Origin: Streptomyces coeruleorubidus | GTDB lineage: Bacteria > Actinomycetota > Actinomycetes > Streptomycetales > Streptomycetaceae | DNA: 64,000 nt | Direction of reading: 5' to 3' | Assembly (NCBI RefSeq): GCF_008705135.1 | Contig: NZ_CP023694.1 | Location: 6,919,001 to 6,983,000, forward strand | Part shown: piece after piece, positions 59,601 through 64,000 of the stretch | Layout: each line of letters opens with the position of its first letter | Position numbering within the stretch: position 1 is the stretch's first letter | The notes under the pieces: generated by a model | What the model saw: the letters and a program-made list of their open reading frames with translations, nothing else | Told to the model about the DNA's origin: nothing | Database searches by the model: none | Translations under genes and position numbers: made by a program

Positions 59601-62369
59601 CGCTGGCGGCCGCTGCCGGGCGGGGGCGCCGAGGTGGCGGTGTTCACGGTCGTCGGCGGGGAGGAGGACGTGCACGCCACCGCGGTGATCGCCGCCGACC
59701 CCGAACCGGTGGTCCCCGTCTCCGAACTGGCCGAACTGGACGCGGGCCTCGCCCCCGCCGGAACGCAGATCGACGACGAGGACATCTACACCGACCTCGC
59801 CTCCGTCGGCCGCCCGCACGGCCCCCGGATGCGGCTGCTGCTGCGCGCCGCCCGGCACGCCGATGGCCTGGTCATCGGGGAGCTGACCGGCCGGAACGCC
59901 TCCGCCGTCGAACACGTGCCGGCGGAGCTCGTGGAGGCCGCCGTCCAGGCGTGCGTCGTCCTCGACCCCGAGGGCCCGGTGTTCGTGCCCCGCGGCGTCG
60001 CCTCGGTCCGCCACTTCCGCAAGCCCCGCGGCGAGGAGCTGCGCGTCCTCGCCCGGGTGCACGGCGACCAGGACCGCCGCACCGCCGACGTGCTGCTCCT
60101 GGAGAACGGCGACCCGGTCGCCGAACTGCTCGGCGTCCGGCTGGCCCGCCCCGAGGGCAGCACCGGCCGCCGCCGGTTCCTGCACCGCCCCGAGTGGGTC
60201 CGCCGCGCCCTGCCCGCACCGCAGACCACCCCCGCCCGGCACGTCGTGCTGCTCGACCCGTCGCCCTCCCGCGCCGCCGACCTCGCCGGACGGCCCGGCC
60301 TGAAGGTCACCCGGGGCGCCGGTCTCACCGAACTCAAGGCGGCCCTGGAGGACCCCACCGTCACCGACGTCTGCCGCGTATGGCGGCAGCTCCCGCAGGC
60401 CATGTCCGCCGACCGGCTGCGCGCCGAGTGCGAGGAGAACTACCGCGAACTGCTTGCCCTGATCACCGCGCTGGACGCCGCGGACACCCCCCGGCCGCCC
60501 CGCCTGTGGCTGGTGACCGAGGGAGCCCAGTGGCTGCCCGGCGACCCGGCCGGCGACGGCGGACACCTGGCCGCCGCCACGCTCTGGGGCTTCGGCCGGG
60601 TGCTGCTCACCGAGTACCCCCAGTACCGGGCCACCCTGGTCGACGTCGCCCCCGGCAGCGGCCTGGCCCCGCTGCTGGAGGAGTGGCACGCCGAACCGCC
60701 CGGCGAGTACCAGGTCGCCTACCGTCCGGGCCGCCGCTACGTCCGCCGGCTCCTCTCCGGCGACGCCCCGCTCACCTGGTCCGGCGGCTTCGAACTGCGC
60801 GCCCCCGACTCGGGCGACCTGTCCGACCTCGCGTTGGTCGCCGCCACGGACGTGCCCCCGGGGGCCGACGAGGTCCAGATCCGCGTCCGGTCGGTCGGCC
60901 TGACCGCCGACGACGCCCGCACCGCCCTGGACACCGGCCGCGCGGAGCGCGAGGAACTGCTCGGCGCGGAGGAGGAGCCCCCGCCGCTGCTCGGCACCGC
61001 GGCCACCGGCACGGTCCTCGCCGCGGCCGAGGGCACCGGGTTCGCGCCGGGCGACGACGTCCTCGTACGCCACGACGGCACGTTCCGCTCCACGCTCACC
61101 GTCCCCGCTCCGGCCGTGGTGCACGCCCCGCCCGCCGAAGAGGACGACGGCGCCCGGCACTTCCGCCTCGACGAGACCGGCGAGGCGCTGCGGACGGCCC
61201 TGTCGGACCCGTCGGGACAGTCCTGGGTGACCCTCCCGGACGCCTCCGAGGCGGAGTCCGCCGCCCCCGCCGAGGAGGTCTCGGCCGCCCTGCGCCCGGA
61301 CCGCACCTACCTCGTCACCGGCGGTCTGGGCGGCCTCGGCCTGGTCACCGCCCGCAAGCTGATCGCCCTCGGCGCCCGCCACCTGACGCTGGTCAGCCGC
61401 AGCGGACGGCCCACCGAGGAGGCCGCCCCCGTCCTCGCCGACCTCGCCGAGCACGCCGAACTCGACCTGGTCCGGGCCGACATCGGCCGTGCCGAGGACG
61501 TGCGGCGGCTGGTGCGGCACCTCGCGGCCGGCCCGCACCCGGTGGGCGGGATCGTGCACGCCGCAGGCGCCTACGACAAGAAGCTCGTCGCCGAGCTGAC
61601 CTGGGAGGCCATCGACGCCCAGCTGGAGGCCAAGGCGTACGGCGGCTGGCTGCTGCACGAGGCCGCCCAGTCCTCCTTCCCGGAACTGGACTTCTTCGTC
61701 ACCTACTCCTCGATCGCCTCGGTACTCGGCGGCGCCACCCAGGGCCACTACGCCGCGGCCAGCGCCGCCCTCGACGCCCTCGCCGAGTGGCGCGGCCGGC
61801 GGGGCGTGCCCGGCCTGTCGGTGAACTGGGGCGCCTGGGCACGGGTCGGCATGTCGGCCCGCCTGGAGGAGCACCTCAGCCAGGAGATCGAACGCAGCGG
61901 CGTGCGCTTCTTCTCCCCGACCCGCGCCCTGGACACCCTGGCCAGGCTCTGGGGACGTCCCCGCACCCAGCGGGTGGTCGGCGAGTTCGACTGGGACCGC
62001 TACGTCGCGGGCAGCGTCACCGGCGACCTGTTCTACGACCGGCTCGCCCGCAACGCCTCCGACGACGACACAGGCCTCGACCTCACCGCGCTCGCCGCCC
62101 TCCCGCCGGCCGAGCGGACCGCCGCCGTGACCGGGGTCGTCCGCGAGAAGGTCGCCGCCGTCCTGCACCTGGAGGAGGGCGACGAACTGAACCCGAACAC
62201 CGAGTTCGTCTCCCTGGGCCTGGACTCGCTGATGGCCCAGCAGGTCAAGGCCGCCCTGGAGCAGGCGTTCCGGCTGCCCCTGCCGGCCTCGCTCACCCAC
62301 GACCACCCGACCGTGCGGCAGCTGGCCCAGTTCCTCTGCGGGCAGCTCGAGCCGGTGCCGGCCGCCTGA
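56664..62369 (+). CDS. Type I polyketide synthase, KS-AT-DH*-ER*-KR-ACP
   Basis: 1901 residues, one module. KS: Cys183 (DTACSSS), His318, His358. AT: Ser624 (GHSIGE), with HAFH at 723-726 predicting malonyl-CoA. DH-like region from about 893: in the hotdog motif (LADLADGGHTTLP) the catalytic His appears replaced by Leu. About 1376-1500 is an ER-like N-terminal half with no NADPH-binding Rossmann part. KR: TGGLGGLG near 1551 and Tyr1696 (GHYAAAS), active-looking. ACP Ser1855 (GLDSLM). No thioesterase. The module could act iteratively, with FabI-like and DH activities supplied in trans. RBS AAGGAG. Confidence 0.92.
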   Translation: MPRAESQQPPEPVAIVGIGLRFPGGSTSPDEFDAFLREGRSGIGPIPQDRWDVAAFTPETPEDKGKIHTTAGGFLDRVDLFDAAFFNISPKEARYMDPQQRLLLETAWQALEHANIDPAPLRRGNGGVYVGASSIDYALELESLPYEEMDGHLASGITMFPLSGRLSYFLGWRGPSMSVDTACSSSLVALHLAVQALRSGETDIALCGGVNALHHPRIPVMFSNAQMLAPDGQCKTFDESADGYARAEGCGVLVLKLLSDAERDGDRVLALVRGTAVGQDGDSAGLTVPNGPAQEKVIRAALATARLAPEDIQYVEAHGTGTPLGDPIEFGAIGDVFAESHTADNPVLTASVKTNLGHMEPASGIVGVIKTVLQLRSGTIYPHLNLTTPSGRIPWDLYPLRVPTACEPWRAEVRRAVVNSFGFAGTIGAVVLEQAPEASPAPQSSGTPAAPLFTLSAKSSAALREQAANHRRLLDERPDLPLDALCHTANVARTHHPYRVAAPVADRAALARLLDRAAGQDHEGPSGIRKTAFMFTGQGSQYAGMGAALYEALPEFRSHVDACDRLFAEHLDRSVRDLLLGTAEDPGAIDRTEYTQPALFTLEYALARQWMAWGVRPNVLVGHSIGEVVAAAVAGLFSLPDAVRLVAARARLMQAVRAEGGMAAVAAPAEDVEPLLESRPDLALAAVNAPDQCVVSGALPALDEVCAILKERGVRIDRLAVSHAFHSPQMAEVYDDFRAALDGIEFHEPAISLISNVTGRLARFRDIATPDYWVRHIGEPVRFLDGIRAVARRGRHAMIEIGPQAALTALARRGVVAEDHLWLASLRRRDRTATTTLTALAEYYAAGLTVSWPGYHAGHAVPAKADLPTYAFQRKRYWLPAAGPRRAAAGGTARHPLLGTEERFASGVREFTAEFAAEDLGPLADLADGGHTTLPAGAYVDLLFAVQDAVRGHARSAVRDLRLLAPLDVPAETRTALTTRWRPLPGGGAEVAVFTVVGGEEDVHATAVIAADPEPVVPVSELAELDAGLAPAGTQIDDEDIYTDLASVGRPHGPRMRLLLRAARHADGLVIGELTGRNASAVEHVPAELVEAAVQACVVLDPEGPVFVPRGVASVRHFRKPRGEELRVLARVHGDQDRRTADVLLLENGDPVAELLGVRLARPEGSTGRRRFLHRPEWVRRALPAPQTTPARHVVLLDPSPSRAADLAGRPGLKVTRGAGLTELKAALEDPTVTDVCRVWRQLPQAMSADRLRAECEENYRELLALITALDAADTPRPPRLWLVTEGAQWLPGDPAGDGGHLAAATLWGFGRVLLTEYPQYRATLVDVAPGSGLAPLLEEWHAEPPGEYQVAYRPGRRYVRRLLSGDAPLTWSGGFELRAPDSGDLSDLALVAATDVPPGADEVQIRVRSVGLTADDARTALDTGRAEREELLGAEEEPPPLLGTAATGTVLAAAEGTGFAPGDDVLVRHDGTFRSTLTVPAPAVVHAPPAEEDDGARHFRLDETGEALRTALSDPSGQSWVTLPDASEAESAAPAEEVSAALRPDRTYLVTGGLGGLGLVTARKLIALGARHLTLVSRSGRPTEEAAPVLADLAEHAELDLVRADIGRAEDVRRLVRHLAAGPHPVGGIVHAAGAYDKKLVAELTWEAIDAQLEAKAYGGWLLHEAAQSSFPELDFFVTYSSIASVLGGATQGHYAAASAALDALAEWRGRRGVPGLSVNWGAWARVGMSARLEEHLSQEIERSGVRFFSPTRALDTLARLWGRPRTQRVVGEFDWDRYVAGSVTGDLFYDRLARNASDDDTGLDLTALAALPPAERTAAVTGVVREKVAAVLHLEEGDELNPNTEFVSLGLDSLMAQQVKAALEQAFRLPLPASLTHDHPTVRQLAQFLCGQLEPVPAA

Positions 62370-62387
62370 CGCACCTAAGGACGGATC

Positions 62388-64000
62388 ATGACTGACACAC
62401 CCAGCGGCATACCGAGGGAGCGCTGGACGCTCACCCACTCCTCACGGGCCCACGCCGGCAGCCGGCCGGACCACCCGGCCATCATCTGCGAGGGCCGCGT
62501 CACCACCTACGACAAGCTGCACCGCGACAGCAGCCGTGCCGCGCACGCCCTGCGCGCCGGCGGCGCGCGGCGCGGCGACCGGGTCGCCTACCTGGGGCGC
62601 GAGTCGGAGAACTACTACGTGGTGATGCTCGCCTGCGCCAAGGCGGGCGCGGTCCTGGTGCCGGTCAACTGGCGGCTCACCCCGACCGAGGTGGACCACA
62701 TCCTGCGCGACTCCGGCGCCGCCCTGATCTTCGTCGACGACGAGTTCTGGGACACCGTCGCCGCGGTGCGCCACCAACTGCCCGGTCTGCGGCGGGTGAT
62801 CCGCGTCGACGGCACCGACGCCGACGGCGAACCCGCCCGCGGCGCGGGCCTGCCCGCCTGGGCCGCCGACCAGCCCGACTCCGAGCCGGTGCCGGGCACC
62901 GGCCCCGACGACGCCGTGGTGCAGATCTACACCAGCGGCACCACCGGACTGCCCAAGGGCGCCGTCCTCGCCCACCGCAGCTTCTTCACCCTGCCGCACG
63001 CGATGCGCGAGCACGGCGTCGCCTGGATCGACTGGCTGCCCGACGACGTCAGCCTCATCTCGCTGCCGGGCTTCGGCGTCGCGGGCATCGGCTGGTTCCT
63101 GCACACCTTCAACGCCGGCGGCACCAACGTGATCATGCCGCAGTTCGACCCGCAGGAAGCGGTCCGGCTGATCCGCACCCACAAGGTCACCACCACCTTC
63201 GCGGCCCCCGCCATGCTCCAGATGATGGCCGTCGAACGCGGCGCGGGACCAGAGGCGTTCACCTCCCTGCGCAAGATCGCCTACGGCGCGGCGCCCATGT
63301 CCGAGACCCTGCTCAAGCAGTGCCTGGAGACCTACGGCTGCGAGTTCGCGCAGATCTACGCCAGTACCGAGACCGGCAGTGTGGCGGTGTGCCTGCCGCC
63401 CGAAGCGCACCACCCGGGCAGCCCGGTGCTGGACTCGGTCGGCAGGCCGTGCCCCGGCAACGAGGTCAAGGTGATCGGCCCCGACGGCGACCCCCTCCCG
63501 CCCGGGGAGATCGGCCAGATCTGCGTGCGCGCCCCGTCCCGGATGCTCGGCTACTGGAACCTGCCCGAGGCCACCGCGCGCACCCTGGTGGGGGAGTGGC
63601 TGCACATGGGGGACGCCGGCTACCTCGACGAGGACGGCTACCTCCACCTGTGCGACCGCATCAACGACACGATCATCGTCGCCGGGCAGAACATCTACCC
63701 GGCCGAGGTCGAGAAGGCGCTCGCCGCGCACCCGGCCGTGGCCGACGCCGCCGTCGTCGGCCTGCCCGACGAGCACTGGGGCGAGAGCGTGCACGCGGTC
63801 GTCGTCCTGCGCCCCGGCGCCGAGGCGCACCCGCGCGAACTGCTGCTCTCCCTGCGCGGCCGGCTCGCCGACTACAAGATCCCCACCGCCTACCACTTCA
63901 CCGACTCCCTGCCCCGCAACCCCTCCGGCAAGATCCTGCGCCGCGCGGTGCGGGAGCGGCTGACGGCACCGGCCCGGGACCAGCTGGCCGGCACGGTCGT
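62388..64000 (+). CDS. AMP-dependent acyl-CoA/ACP ligase, nearly complete, runs off the window
   Basis: 537 codons visible, no stop before 64000. ANL-family adenylating enzyme: P-loop YTSGTTGLPKG near 182, YASTETGS near 325, GDAGYLDEDGYL near 408 and the C-terminal Lys in NPSGKILRR near 512 are all intact. It activates a carboxylic acid, presumably a fatty acid, for the upstream ACP or PKS. The C-terminal sequence is almost at the usual length of this family. ATG 62388 has CTAAGGA upstream and follows the PKS stop by 18 bases. Confidence 0.9.
   Translation, partial: MTDTPSGIPRERWTLTHSSRAHAGSRPDHPAIICEGRVTTYDKLHRDSSRAAHALRAGGARRGDRVAYLGRESENYYVVMLACAKAGAVLVPVNWRLTPTEVDHILRDSGAALIFVDDEFWDTVAAVRHQLPGLRRVIRVDGTDADGEPARGAGLPAWAADQPDSEPVPGTGPDDAVVQIYTSGTTGLPKGAVLAHRSFFTLPHAMREHGVAWIDWLPDDVSLISLPGFGVAGIGWFLHTFNAGGTNVIMPQFDPQEAVRLIRTHKVTTTFAAPAMLQMMAVERGAGPEAFTSLRKIAYGAAPMSETLLKQCLETYGCEFAQIYASTETGSVAVCLPPEAHHPGSPVLDSVGRPCPGNEVKVIGPDGDPLPPGEIGQICVRAPSRMLGYWNLPEATARTLVGEWLHMGDAGYLDEDGYLHLCDRINDTIIVAGQNIYPAEVEKALAAHPAVADAAVVGLPDEHWGESVHAVVVLRPGAEAHPRELLLSLRGRLADYKIPTAYHFTDSLPRNPSGKILRRAVRERLTAPARDQLAGTV

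Noticed and set aside
56649..62438. 1929-codon open frame antisense to the PKS gene and a 1502-codon frame in another plus phase
   Set aside because: Both are shadows of the PKS: low-complexity Gly/Arg/Pro-rich translations without start signals, while the PKS frame has full catalytic motifs.

Overview
High-GC, densely packed DNA with GTG/TTG starts, GGAGG-type ribosome sites and perfect long-stem terminators points to a Streptomyces chromosome. The left part carries genes typical of the conserved core: ptsH with a DasR-like operator, a PatA-type acetyltransferase, sepH, an actinobacterial Fe-S ferrochelatase, cutRS, a DUF4193 gene, dut, kdpDE and a TrkA pair.

Layout. 1-34.8 kb is core chromosome: an M23 peptidase end, a GntR regulator, HPr, PatA, a DUF5998 protein, a phosphodiesterase, thymidine kinase, a VOC protein, a rhodanese, SepH, a sugar-lactone oxidase, an MFS protein, ferrochelatase, an inositol monophosphatase, CutRS, DUF4193, an unknown protein, DUF3093, a thioesterase, dUTPase, DUF3710, a secreted alginate-lyase-like protein, KdpDE, an OB-fold protein, DUF3159, two TrkA proteins, a PfkB kinase, a KimA-like APC permease and a TRAM-domain RNA methyltransferase. 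Several genes too small for routine calling are included (15650-15823, 30984-31103, 35731-35919, 40930-41094). At about 35.0-35.6 kb a decayed ferritin-like gene marks the edge of the core.

35.7-64 kb is a biosynthetic gene cluster that runs off the right end. Its content matches the valanimycin logic for azoxy natural products: a dedicated seryl-tRNA synthetase, a DUF2156/MprF-like aminoacyl-tRNA transferase (VlmA type), an acyl-CoA-dehydrogenase-like N-hydroxylase (VlmH type) with flavin reductase, a small polytopic membrane protein (VlmO type, hydrazine synthase) and a ferritin-like diiron protein (VlmB type, azoxy synthase). A type I PKS, an AMP-ligase, ACPs, KAS III, KAS II, FabI, a desaturase, an aldehyde dehydrogenase-family reductase and a class III aminotransferase would build an unsaturated fatty amine to feed it. 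An elaiomycin/azodyrecin/maniwamycin-like alkyl-azoxy product is inferred, not shown.

The most striking element is at 39275-39615: three identical, tandem, class II (serine-type) tRNA-like genes in which I can fold no anticodon arm. They lie next to the aminoacyl-tRNA-dependent transferase gene and in the same cluster as the extra seryl-tRNA synthetase, so they look like seryl carriers dedicated to secondary metabolism. A SARP regulator gene is adjacent, and CTGAC repeats with exact 11-bp spacing, the layout expected for SARP binding, occur at three promoter regions of the cluster. A 92-bp MITE-like element sits exactly on the stop codon of the N-hydroxylase gene.
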